From positions 372,001 through 436,000 of the forward strand of contig NW_017962919.1 of the NCBI RefSeq assembly GCF_001661345.1: a DNA stretch of 64,000 bases. Reading direction: 5' to 3'. The translations under genes were made by a program, and so were the position numbers. The notes under the pieces are model-generated. The model saw nothing but the letters and a program-made list of their open reading frames with translations, had not been told where the DNA came from and searched no databases. This DNA comes from Ascoidea rubescens DSM 1968 (lineage: Eukaryota; Ascomycota; Saccharomycetes; Ascoideales; Ascoideaceae). Shown here in pieces: positions 40,480-49,862 of the stretch. Position 1 is the stretch's first letter. The number at the start of each line of letters is the position of its first letter.

Positions 40480-41724
40480 TTTGGATATAATGCCCTAGAA
40501 GTAGATAATATAATCACTATGTTTATTTTAGCAATAGACTGGAGCATTTACGTCTATATTTATATGGAGGACTTCTTGAGCAACAGAAGATAGTGAACAC
40601 AGACATAAGCTTTTTTGATATATATCCGCATAGACATGCATGAGCCAAGCTAATATAACGGATTGTTTTATCTCCTTCACAGTAACTTTCTTTATTTTAC
40701 TGTTTTCTGGTTTTTTGAACAAAGAGGTCATTTTCTTGATAACTCTAGGGCTTCAAATGCATACGATACTTATTGATATGAGAATATACTGCAAATTTTA
40801 TGGATTGTTTAATAACAATAGACCAGTAATATGTGAAACTATTGATTAAAAAGAAAAAACATAATTTTATATCTATATATTGGCTAAATCAGTTTTACTA
40901 TATAGGTTCCATATAATATTCAGGTGAATAAGTAACTGAAATTGAAATTGTCTGCATTTTAATCCTTCTAAGAATCGTTCTACCTTTGTCATTTAACAGA
41001 TTACATTCTAATTCCGAAATTCCAATTCTGATTTCAAAAAGGGAGCAACCGAAATGAGTTTCGAGGTGCTGTCGGGGTAAAGGCCAGGTGATTCAGCCCC
41101 GCATCTCGGGCTAGAAATTAAGAGATACAGTTACGGGTACCATCAGGTCTGAAAATAATACAACTTCCCTTCAAGAATAAGCTCTTTCAACCCAATTTGA
41201 TTTTTCTCGCACGTTTCTATGTAGTATTTAACAATAAATCAGGTGACTTGAGTTTGCTATTGAGAATTACTCAGCCTTTTCTTTTGTGCTGAACGGCCCG
41301 AGAGCCGGCATTGGACTTTTCTTTTATCAATCAAAGACCACTCTCACATGACTATTTTTTGTATGTTTTCTCCGCGATTTTTCTAGAAATTGCCAGATTT
41401 TGTCTGTTTTTTCGTGTACCAACCGATTAGGAAATAGCAGCGCAAGCGGAGATGAAAATTTTTCTCTTTTTCCTAAAAATTTTGTTGAATAAAAAGAAAA
41501 TCAGAAAAATCAAATTAAAAATTTTTTTTTCCTTTAGAACTTAAGCGCCTATTTTATTTTACTATAACTAAAGTAAGAAAAAAATTTACAATCCTTCTTT
41601 AATTAATACTTTCCAACTATATCCAATATTAATTTACTTCCTTATTACTATTATCATTAATTTATAAGTAATATATACTATATTTTAATATTTAATCCAA
41701 TAACTCATTCCCCTTTTTCAAAAT
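40480..41724. other. Divergent intergenic region LRR gene-DED1
   Basis: It holds both promoters. At 41040-41150 lies a GC-richer element with hairpins, listed separately. Downstream to 41724 the DNA is AT-rich, probably the long DED1 5' leader. No protein gene is supported. Confidence 0.5.
41040..41150. ncRNA. Possible structured RNA element, identity unknown
   Basis: Two hairpins are visible. 41044-41070 pairs AGCA(A)CC-GAAA with TTTC-(GA)-GG-TGCT around a TGAG loop. 41073-41101 pairs CGGGGT with GCCCCG around a 17-base loop. The element is GC-richer than its surroundings, and AGAGATA follows, loosely like an H box. No known RNA family was recognised, so it may be only a promoter element. 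Confidence 0.2.
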
Positions 41725-43647
41725 ATGACTGAACAAATTCAAAATGAAATGAATAATTTAAATTTAAATCAAAACCAATCTCAATCCCAACAAAACGACC
41801 AAAGAAGATCCTACATTCCTCCTCATTTACGTAACAGACAAGGCTCTTACCAAGGCTCTGATTCTGATTCTTCTGGCTCCAATCGTTACAACTCCAACTT
41901 CAACAACTATGACAACAACAGCAACAGCAATAGCTTTTTTCGTGGTCGTGGTGCCGGTAGGTCCTCTTTCAACCGTAGTCCAAGAACTGGCTATCGTGGT
42001 GGTAGAAACGTCAACTATGGCCCTCGTCCTGATCACTATCACACTGGTCGTTTTATTGATGGTAAACAAGTTCCAGGCCCAAGAAACGACAAAATTGAAT
42101 TGGAACTATTTGGTGCCGTCGAAGACCCAACTTATCAATCAAGTGGAATAAATTTTGACAACTACGATGAAATTCCAGTTGAAGCAACAGGTTCCAATGT
42201 TCCTGATCCAATCACTTCATTTACCAGTCCTCCTCTTGATGATCTCTTGTTAGAAAACGTTAAATTAGCTAGATTCACCAAACCAACTCCTGTTCAAAAA
42301 TACTCTGTCCCAATCATCGCTGCTGGAAGAGATTTAATGGCTTGTGCTCAAACTGGTTCCGGTAAAACTGGTGGTTTCTTATTTCCAACTTTGTCTGAAT
42401 CCTTTAAAAATGGTCCAAGACCCGTCGAAACACCTCAAGATAACCAAATGAACTCATTTGTTTCTCAATTTACCAGCTCAAAAGTTTACCCATCAATCTT
42501 GATTTTAGCTCCAACAAGAGAATTAGTCTCCCAAATCTTTGACGAAGCAAAAAAATTTTGCTACAGATCGTGGATGAGACCATGTGTCGTCTATGGTGGT
42601 TCTGATATCAGTTCTCAAATTAAAAACATCCAAAGAGGCTGTGACATCTTGGCTGCCACTCCAGGTAGATTGAACGATTTATTAGAAAGAGGCAGAGTTT
42701 CACTAAAGGCTATTAAATACTTGGTCCTTGATGAAGCCGACAGAATGCTAGATATGGGTTTTGAACCTCAAATTAGAAGCATCGTTGAACAAAACGATAT
42801 GCCTGGCGTCAACGACAGAACAACTCTAATGTTTTCGGCCACTTTTCCAAAAGATATTCAAGTCTTGGCTAGAGATTTCTTGAAAGATTACATCTTTTTA
42901 AGTGTTGGTAGAGTTGGTTCAACCTCAGAAAATATCACTCAAAGAATCATTTATGTCGATGACAACGATAAAAATTCAGTTTTGCTAGATATTTTGTCTG
43001 CTTCAGAAAACGGGTTGACTTTGATTTTCGTTGAAACTAAAAAAATGGCTGACACTTTATCTAATTTCCTAATTTTACAACAATTTCCTGCAACTTCTAT
43101 CCATGGTGATCGTTCTCAAAGTGAAAGAGAAAGAGCTTTGGAAATGTTCAGGACAAATAAAGCCTCTATTTTAGTTGCAACTGCCGTTGCCGCAAGAGGT
43201 TTAGACATTCCAAATGTTACTCATGTTATCAACTATGACTTGCCAACTGATATCGATGATTATGTCCATAGAATTGGTAGAACCGGTAGAGCAGGTAACA
43301 CCGGTGTTGCAACTGCTTTCTTCAACCGTAACAACAGAAACATTGTCAGAGATTTAATTGATATCTTATCAGAAGCCAACCAAGAAGTTCCAGATTTCCT
43401 TTTAACTGTCAACAGAGAAGGATTGAAACCAAAGCGTGGTGGTGGCAGAACCACTGGTACAAGAGATTACCGTCGTCAAAACAACTCCAGCAATGGTGGA
43501 AATTGGTACTCAAATTCTAGTTCTAATGGTTGGAACTCTTTTGGTAGTCAGCCTTCAGGTCAAAGTCGTTATCAAAAGGGCGGCTCTTCTCAACCCCTTT
43601 CTCAGCAAGGTTATGGGAATCCTTCAAGTCAAAATAGCTGGTGGTAA
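41725..43647 (+). CDS. DED1: DEAD-box translation initiation helicase Ded1
   Basis: A 640-residue DEAD-box RNA helicase needed for mRNA scanning by the 43S complex. The N-terminal region has the conserved [12 protein letters not shown] segment and RGG/Arg-Gly repeats (about 72-98). Core motifs are Q motif [12 protein letters not shown], motif I AQTGSGKT, motif Ia [12 protein letters not shown] in [16 protein letters not shown] in FSATFPKD, and VI in [15 protein letters not shown]. The C-terminus is Ser/Gly/Gln-rich and ends in SQNSWW, the conserved Trp-Trp tail of the Ded1/DDX3 family. Length is near S. cerevisiae Ded1 (604). Codon usage is strongly biased, as in a highly expressed gene. Long AT-rich flanks lie on both sides. 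Confidence 0.97.
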   Translation: MTEQIQNEMNNLNLNQNQSQSQQNDQRRSYIPPHLRNRQGSYQGSDSDSSGSNRYNSNFNNYDNNSNSNSFFRGRGAGRSSFNRSPRTGYRGGRNVNYGPRPDHYHTGRFIDGKQVPGPRNDKIELELFGAVEDPTYQSSGINFDNYDEIPVEATGSNVPDPITSFTSPPLDDLLLENVKLARFTKPTPVQKYSVPIIAAGRDLMACAQTGSGKTGGFLFPTLSESFKNGPRPVETPQDNQMNSFVSQFTSSKVYPSILILAPTRELVSQIFDEAKKFCYRSWMRPCVVYGGSDISSQIKNIQRGCDILAATPGRLNDLLERGRVSLKAIKYLVLDEADRMLDMGFEPQIRSIVEQNDMPGVNDRTTLMFSATFPKDIQVLARDFLKDYIFLSVGRVGSTSENITQRIIYVDDNDKNSVLLDILSASENGLTLIFVETKKMADTLSNFLILQQFPATSIHGDRSQSERERALEMFRTNKASILVATAVAARGLDIPNVTHVINYDLPTDIDDYVHRIGRTGRAGNTGVATAFFNRNNRNIVRDLIDILSEANQEVPDFLLTVNREGLKPKRGGGRTTGTRDYRRQNNSSNGGNWYSNSSSNGWNSFGSQPSGQSRYQKGGSSQPLSQQGYGNPSSQNSWW

Positions 43648-44690
43648 TCCACTAAACTTTAATTTCAGTTCTTTGAATGTTGAATTTTTAAGTTTTATTA
43701 TTTTTTTTTTATTTTACTTGATTTATTTTACTTTTATTTATTCATTTTTGTTTATTTTATTATTTTGTTTTTTGTTTTAAATTAATATATTATTTTTTGT
43801 TTTTATTGTGTGTGATTGGTTTTTTTTTCACATTTTAGAAAATTAAAAAAAAAGAATTTTGGTTATTTGCTACAATGAGAGAAGAAAACTTTTGCACAGA
43901 TTTTGTTATTATTTTACTTGATATTTTATTTTGATTTGATTTTTATCATGTTTAATCAAAGTGAAAAAAGAAAAAGAAAAAGAGAAAGAGAAAAAAAAAA
44001 GAAAAAGATTATAGATGGAAATTAAAAAAAAAAGAATTGTTAAGACAAGGAAAGATAAAGGAAGGAAAAAAAAGGAAACAGTGCATTAATTGTTTATTTT
44101 TTTGTTTTTTTTTCAATAATTTCATTAGGGAGAAAAAGCAAAAGAAGTTATACCAAAAACCAAATATAATAAGTTACAATTTTAAAGATTTATTATAGAT
44201 AAATTTTTATTCATTCATACTTATGATTTTTCAATTGGGTTTTATTTTTAGAAAAGAAAAAAGTTTTTGTTTTATTTTTTTTCCGTTGCTTTCATTACAT
44301 TAATATTTTTTTTCATGTTTGTTGTTTTTTGTTTTTGTTTATCTTTAAATTATGGGTTAATTTAAGTTTTTTTTGCAAAAATATTTGATATTCTTTTTTT
44401 TTTCACATTATATTATTTTTTTCTCTTCATTGATTTATTATTAGTATACTTTTTTGCTTCATGTTCCTTTTTTTTTGATTGTTATGGCAAGAGATAGATA
44501 TAGAAAGAAATACTACTAGTTTAAAAAGAAAAAAAAGAAAAAAAAACATTAAAAGATTTTTCCAAATGGTTAATTCAATTCTCTTGTAAAATAGATTTAT
44601 ATTTGTACATAATATATTCATCAACATATTTTAATACATGATAAAAATTTATTTAAGGCTTCTTTTTATAAAACGCTAACAAAATGTAGA
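43648..44690. other. Convergent intergenic region DED1-ATG29, T/A runs
   Basis: More than 1 kb of AT-rich DNA with alternating poly-T and poly-A runs. Purine-rich AAAGAAAAAG stretches lie near 43960-44070. No gene is seen; it likely holds two long 3' untranslated regions. Confidence 0.5.
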
Positions 44691-45947
44691 TTATGTGAAC
44701 TGGCTGCTCAAAGCAGCATCTTCAAGAGCACTTTTGGTGACACTGATGGAGCTCAAGTCGCTAAAGGAGCTGGAGGAAGCTGTCGTTGTCGTGGTGTTGT
44801 TGTTCGTGTTGTTTGTGTTGCTTGTATTCGTGTTGGATTTGCTGCTTGTGGTGTTGTTTCCAGTGCTGCTGTAATGGTTGTTTTTCATTAACTCGTTGAT
44901 TGCATCGATGTCGTTGGTTTTCTTGGTGATTTGGTAGTTGAGGTTGGGGTTGTTGTGCAATTTTTTAAAGTTTTTGAAATTGTTGTTGTAGTTGTAATTG
45001 TTATAACTGTTGTTGTGACTGAAATTGTAGTTTTGGTCGTTTACAGATTTGCTAATGTGTTTCAATATTTTGGTTTTATTATTGTTTTCTGAATTGAAAT
45101 TTAGCAAAATATTTGGATTTAATATTTTGGTCTTTTCATTATCTGAGTATTTTCTTATATTTATATTTAAGATCCCATCATTATCGTTATCATTGTCGTT
45201 GTCGTTGTCATTATCATCTTGTTTATTTTCTTTTTCAAGGACTAAGCTATTGTTTAAATAATTGTTTTTCTTGAAGTTTCTAAAATTTCGAAGTTTATTT
45301 AAGTAGTTAGCATACAGGAAATTATCGACTTTATGGTTTGTATAAATTTCATCATCATTATCATTATCAAGTTCAAGTTGATTATTACCAATATCACGAT
45401 CTGAGTCATTGTTGCCGTTGTCATCATCATCATCGTCATCATCATCATCATCATCATCATCGTCATCATCATCGTCATCATCAAAAGTTGGTAGTTTTGT
45501 TGACATTATTTTTGAAGAATATAGATGCTTATGGTAATTATTATGATTATTATTTTTATTTTGATTATTATAGTTAGAAGCTTTATTGCTATTTTGGTTG
45601 TTATTGCTTGCGATATTATTTTTATTTATATTTAATGAAGAGGACAAAGACGAGGAGGATAAGAGTGGTGAGGATAAAGAGGATGATAGTAATTGTTTAT
45701 TAAAATCTAAAGGATGGGTGTTATTTATATTAGTAAAATGATTTGTATCGTTGTATATATTATTGTTTACGTTTATATTTGTATTTATATTGTCATTAGA
45801 TATAGTGTTATTGTGAATAATGTTATTCTGATATTGAATATCATTTGACTGCTGAATAGGGTGGCTATTCAAATTCAAGAGATTTGAATGGAAGGAGTTT
45901 GTTATCTTTTGATTTGCAGATTCTACTTTGAATAGGTTATTATTGTG

Positions 45948-46025
<78 letters not shown>

Positions 46026-46712
46026 GCTGTTATTATTGTTATTGCTGTTATTATTGTTATTATTGTTATTGTCGGTTTGATTATCATAAATATCATTATT
46101 AGTATAGGTATTGTTATTTTTAACTGTTTTGTCAAATTCAAGATTAGAAATAACATTATAGGAATTGATATTGTTATAATTAGCATTATTGTTATAAGTA
46201 TTACTAGGATTATTATTAGAATTATTATTAGAATTATTACTAAAATTATTATTTCTATAATTATTTCTATAATTATTATATAGATTCTGTTGATAATTAT
46301 CCAAGTTGTTACTAAAGAAAATCTTCTCATTGGAGAATTGATTTCCAGAGTTATTTTCTTGATTTAGCTCTCTATCTCTATTGCTATCTCTATCTTGATT
46401 GATATTAATGTTATTGATATTATTTAAATTGATCTCCAAATTGTTCAACTTATTCGAGTACAAGTAAAGAGCCATTTTTTTAAGAAAAATGATGGGAACA
46501 TCAAACGACTTGGCCAAATTGTTCCAATTTAGATTGTCCAAGCTATCATTGTAGCTATTGCCAATTGCATTGTCGTTGATTTGGCTGTTCAAGATATCTA
46601 GCAACTGTCTCTGCTTTGCCGAAGACCAGTTTTTGATCAAAATTGGAGGATCAACAAACTCGGCTCTTTTGAAGGGAAATCTCAAGTAAATAATGGTTTT
46701 CTTCTTATCCAT
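44691..46712 (-). CDS. ATG29: Autophagy scaffold Atg29, greatly expanded by Asn/Asp runs
   Basis: A 673-residue Atg29, part of the Atg17-Atg31-Atg29 scaffold that starts the phagophore assembly site. Evidence lies at the two ends. The N-terminus (MDKKKTIIYLRF, DPPILIKNWSSAKQRQLLDI, LNWNNLAKSFDVPIIFLKK) matches the S. cerevisiae domain with DPPKFEWNGTKERQL and DWQNLSKIFETPEFFLKK. The C-terminus LSSISVTKSALEDAALSS matches SLSVSKSALEEAL. Between them lies about 500 residues of Asn-rich low complexity, including a run of about 26 AAT codons and a poly-Asp run near 445. The yeast protein has only 213 residues. I chose the ATG at 46712; upstream the frame opens at TTG and codes a hydrophobic stretch not found in the family. 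Confidence 0.9.
45419..45482. repeat. ATC/GTC trinucleotide repeat coding poly-Asp in ATG29
   Basis: About 21 consecutive GAT/GAC codons on the minus strand code an Asp run inside the low-complexity part of ATG29. Confidence 0.85.
45948..46025. repeat. ATT trinucleotide repeat coding poly-Asn in ATG29
   Basis: About 26 uninterrupted ATT units on the plus strand, read as AAT (Asn) on the coding strand of ATG29. Its unit is the complement of the AAT repeat after CTP synthase. Confidence 0.9.
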
Positions 46713-46996
46713 CAGAGCAACAGCAGCAACAAACACCCAAAGCAAGGAAAAAAGCACCAGTATCGAGAATATCAAGCTCACAGCGATATCAAAACTCCTC
46801 CCCGAGTACAATTCATTCCTCGTTTCACATCACTTCGAACAATAGCCATCCGGGAGCGGATTTCCGTTTTGGGATGCCTGTGCACGGACTGCCTCCATTC
46901 GAGCCAACAAAACCTGAGCTCCATTTCTATTTCTTTATCTTGATTTCTTTATCTACATATCGCTTTCTCATCAGCAAAACCAGCAATTCTGCTCCA

Positions 46997-47683
46997 ATGG
47001 AAGAGGCAAATGCCGCTGCAAAGCCAGACATAGACTCGCTCTACAGCAGACTACCCAGCAGACAAGTCTTGCAGAGCTTGAACATCAATTCTCTCATCAG
47101 CAACCAGAACAACACCTGCAAATCGTACTTTGCAACTGTGTTTGAAAAAGATGGCAATCTAATTTATTCCTGGTATCTAGACACTAAGCACCACGGCCAG
47201 AACAGTGCTAGAGCTCTGCCTGAAAAAACTAAAAAGGAGGTTGTGCCATCCAGCAACGATGGCGACATCAACAGTAAAATCGATAAGAATGGCAAAGCAG
47301 ATGGCGAAAACCACCCCAAAAATGAAAGCCATGAACAGGCTCATGGTAGTGAGAAAGAAACAGAAAAAACAGAAAAAAAAACAATTAAAGATGGCTTACA
47401 CAAGTACAAGTATGCATATAATTACAACGATCCAAATGAAAGCCAGGAGATCATCAAACCCGTTAAAGTAATCAAATGCTATAAAATCATCAAATTGTGT
47501 TTGAACATACTCAACAAATACTCAAATCTAACAGATGAAGTTTCAGAAGTGCTTCACGAGAACAAACACAATAACCCAAGCAGCAATTTCCAGTTGATCA
47601 GGTTGAATTATGATCACAATAAAGAGCTAATGATTATCCCCAACGATGAACTAATTCTTTGTATTGTCATTAATAAACAATAA
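46997..47683 (+). CDS. Possible Roadblock-fold protein, Slm4/Ego3-like
   Basis: A 228-residue protein from the ATG at 46997; the frame extends upstream, but the added residues look like promoter DNA. The N-terminal part (VLQSLNINSLI...SYFATVFEKDGNLIYSWYL) and C-terminal part (FQLIRLNYDHNKELMIIPND then ELILCIVINKQ) have the strand pattern of a Roadblock/LC7 domain. They resemble S. cerevisiae Slm4/Ego3 (SSLQSSMIITATNGGILSYA; LLLLFIAEG) in arrangement. Ego3 is part of the vacuolar EGO complex that controls TORC1. Between the halves is a charged, disordered insert (about 85-150, Lys/Glu/Asn-rich). The similarity is weak and by eye, so the function remains a guess. ATG29 lies divergently with a gap of 284 bases. 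Confidence 0.5.
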   Translation: MEEANAAAKPDIDSLYSRLPSRQVLQSLNINSLISNQNNTCKSYFATVFEKDGNLIYSWYLDTKHHGQNSARALPEKTKKEVVPSSNDGDINSKIDKNGKADGENHPKNESHEQAHGSEKETEKTEKKTIKDGLHKYKYAYNYNDPNESQEIIKPVKVIKCYKIIKLCLNILNKYSNLTDEVSEVLHENKHNNPSSNFQLIRLNYDHNKELMIIPNDELILCIVINKQ

Positions 47684-47901
47684 CGATCAAAGTAATAATA
47701 ACCGGATTACTGGTAACAATAGAATGCGTTTCAATGTATCTTAATGTTGTATCAACGCAACCCACTGCAGTGATTGAACCAGAAATACGGTTTCACACAA
47801 ATTTTTCATTTTTTTTTGATAACAAAAATTTACTTTTGACATGAAACTGATAATGTCAAGTTTAATAGTTGTAACCTCAATTGTGCCCTATATACAGCTA
47901 A

Positions 47902-49701
47902 ATGTCTTCTAATCACACTCCTCCTGAATTGCCTAACTTTTATTACGATGCTGAGCGAAAAAAATATTTTAAAATCCTCAAAAATCATCAACTCTACAAC
48001 TCCTTAACAACCAACAATAGAGATAACAATTGCAATAACAACAACAACAATAATAATAATACTTTATCAAAATATCTGAAATCCTCTGTCAATGCTGAAA
48101 AGAAATCACAAAAAACCAAGATGAAGTACAAAAAGTTCCAACAAAAGAAAAGAAAAAAGACCTCATCACAATCTTCAATTTTAAATCAACCAATCAAACA
48201 CCTAACTTCTTTTGAGTCTAATTTTATGGATTTCAATAATAATAAATTTAATCTTAATAATATTAATCACAATAAAATTGAATTTTATTATGAAAACTAT
48301 GTAAATCATCAGCTATCAAATTTATACGATTTCAATAACCTAAATTCTCATTATCATTCAGACTTTTTGCTTAAATTTTCCAATTTAAATTCAATTAAAA
48401 ATTTATCAAACGAAAAAAACGATAACACCAATAAATCAGCCTTAAAATTTGTATCAAATAATTTGAATGATATAAATAGTAGAAACTCATTATCATATAT
48501 CATACCGAATGATTTAAATCGATCTTTTTTAATTTTATCAAATAACTTAAAACTATTTCATATAAATTATAATCAATTTAATGATATCAGCAACAACAAT
48601 AATAATAATAATAATGATGATAACACTAACACTAACATGAAAAAGTTACATTTGAAAAATATTGTATTTGCTAATGAATTTAGTAACAGAAACGACCTTA
48701 CTTCTTTGAAATACCCAGTGGATTTTACTTCTAATTCCAATCATTTATTATTTAATTTTATTGGAGACTCATCTTTAAACAATTTGCCATTAATATCTTT
48801 ACATAAATTCCATTCCTCTTCTTCTTCTAGTAATAATATTGATTTGCTTCACTCCTTTTCAATCAAAGGCTCTAAAAATCAATCCTTCTATTGCTCAAAT
48901 CTAATCAATCAGAATTTTTGTATAGCTGTTAATAATCATTTTTGTGATATCTCTATTGAATCTCTAAATAATCATCATAGCTCCACTTTAAACTTAACCA
49001 ACAATTATCTAAATAATTCCATAAACTTCAAAACGAACATCTTATCATTTGATGCATACAATGATGGTAATTGTACTCCACTGGGTAGCTTAATTGCACT
49101 TGGGGGTCGAAATGGAAATATCTATATACTCGATAAGAGAGTCAATAACAATAAGAGTGATATTGATAAGACTAAAAATATGCAAAGTTTTAATTTCAAT
49201 TCTGCAGTAACTGAAATTAATTGGCTATCAAATTACAACAAAATTTTAATATCGGGTATTAAAAATAACTTGAAACTATTCGATATTAGATATGTGAATC
49301 AAAAAGTAAAATCAAATAATAATCATGTAGTTTCCTATAAAAATTATTCAAACAATTCAAATTTAAATAACAATGGAATCAAATCAAAAAAAACTTTTAT
49401 TAAATTTTTAAATAATGACAAAAATTCAAATAATCAATTTGGGAATGAAAGTTATTTTATGATTAATGATAATAATAGTAAAAATATCAAGTTTTATGAT
49501 TTAAATAACCCATTCCCAATTAATGACCTTTCTTTTGATAAAGAAATTAGTGATTTTGCTTGGTCAACCTATAATTTCAATCATTTTTACATCAATTGTG
49601 TGCAGAATAATAATTATATTGACATTGAAAACCAAACCCATTTTAATAGCCTATTTGTTACAAATAATTTTGACACTACTTTTGAGCATGTATACCAGTA
49701 A
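47902..49701 (+). CDS. WD40-repeat protein with DCAF4-like N-terminal motif
   Basis: A 599-residue protein. The N-terminus PELPNFYYDAERKKYFKI resembles the P-G-F-Y-Y-D-x-E-x-x-R-Y-F-K-I motif at the start of DCAF4 (WDR21) proteins, receptors of the DDB1-CUL4 ligase. A basic Lys-rich segment follows (about 68-100). The C-terminal half has WD40-like units: LIALGGRNGNIYILDKRV, then VTEINWLSNYNKILISGIKN with KLFDIRYV, where FDIR is a typical WD blade end. Asn-rich inserts are scattered through the middle. S. cerevisiae has no well-known equivalent that I can recall. The fold is likely, the biological role uncertain. Confidence 0.6.
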   Translation: MSSNHTPPELPNFYYDAERKKYFKILKNHQLYNSLTTNNRDNNCNNNNNNNNNTLSKYLKSSVNAEKKSQKTKMKYKKFQQKKRKKTSSQSSILNQPIKHLTSFESNFMDFNNNKFNLNNINHNKIEFYYENYVNHQLSNLYDFNNLNSHYHSDFLLKFSNLNSIKNLSNEKNDNTNKSALKFVSNNLNDINSRNSLSYIIPNDLNRSFLILSNNLKLFHINYNQFNDISNNNNNNNNDDNTNTNMKKLHLKNIVFANEFSNRNDLTSLKYPVDFTSNSNHLLFNFIGDSSLNNLPLISLHKFHSSSSSSNNIDLLHSFSIKGSKNQSFYCSNLINQNFCIAVNNHFCDISIESLNNHHSSTLNLTNNYLNNSINFKTNILSFDAYNDGNCTPLGSLIALGGRNGNIYILDKRVNNNKSDIDKTKNMQSFNFNSAVTEINWLSNYNKILISGIKNNLKLFDIRYVNQKVKSNNNHVVSYKNYSNNSNLNNNGIKSKKTFIKFLNNDKNSNNQFGNESYFMINDNNSKNIKFYDLNNPFPINDLSFDKEISDFAWSTYNFNHFYINCVQNNNYIDIENQTHFNSLFVTNNFDTTFEHVYQ

Positions 49702-49862
49702 TAATCTATTTAAAAAAGAGATAACTTTCCAGGTGGTGAATACAGAAAGAAAAAGAAAACATTAAAATGCTATCTGTTGTGCACTAAATTTAAAAAAAAT
49801 AATTTCCTCCAAACTGTTCTTGGTGTGGGTTTTTTTATATGCTATTTCAAATTCTTAACAAT

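Noticed and set aside
46713-46811. N-terminal hydrophobic extension of ATG29
   Set aside because: The upstream frame opens at TTG, is not in the family, and would put a membrane segment on a soluble scaffold protein. It is promoter DNA.
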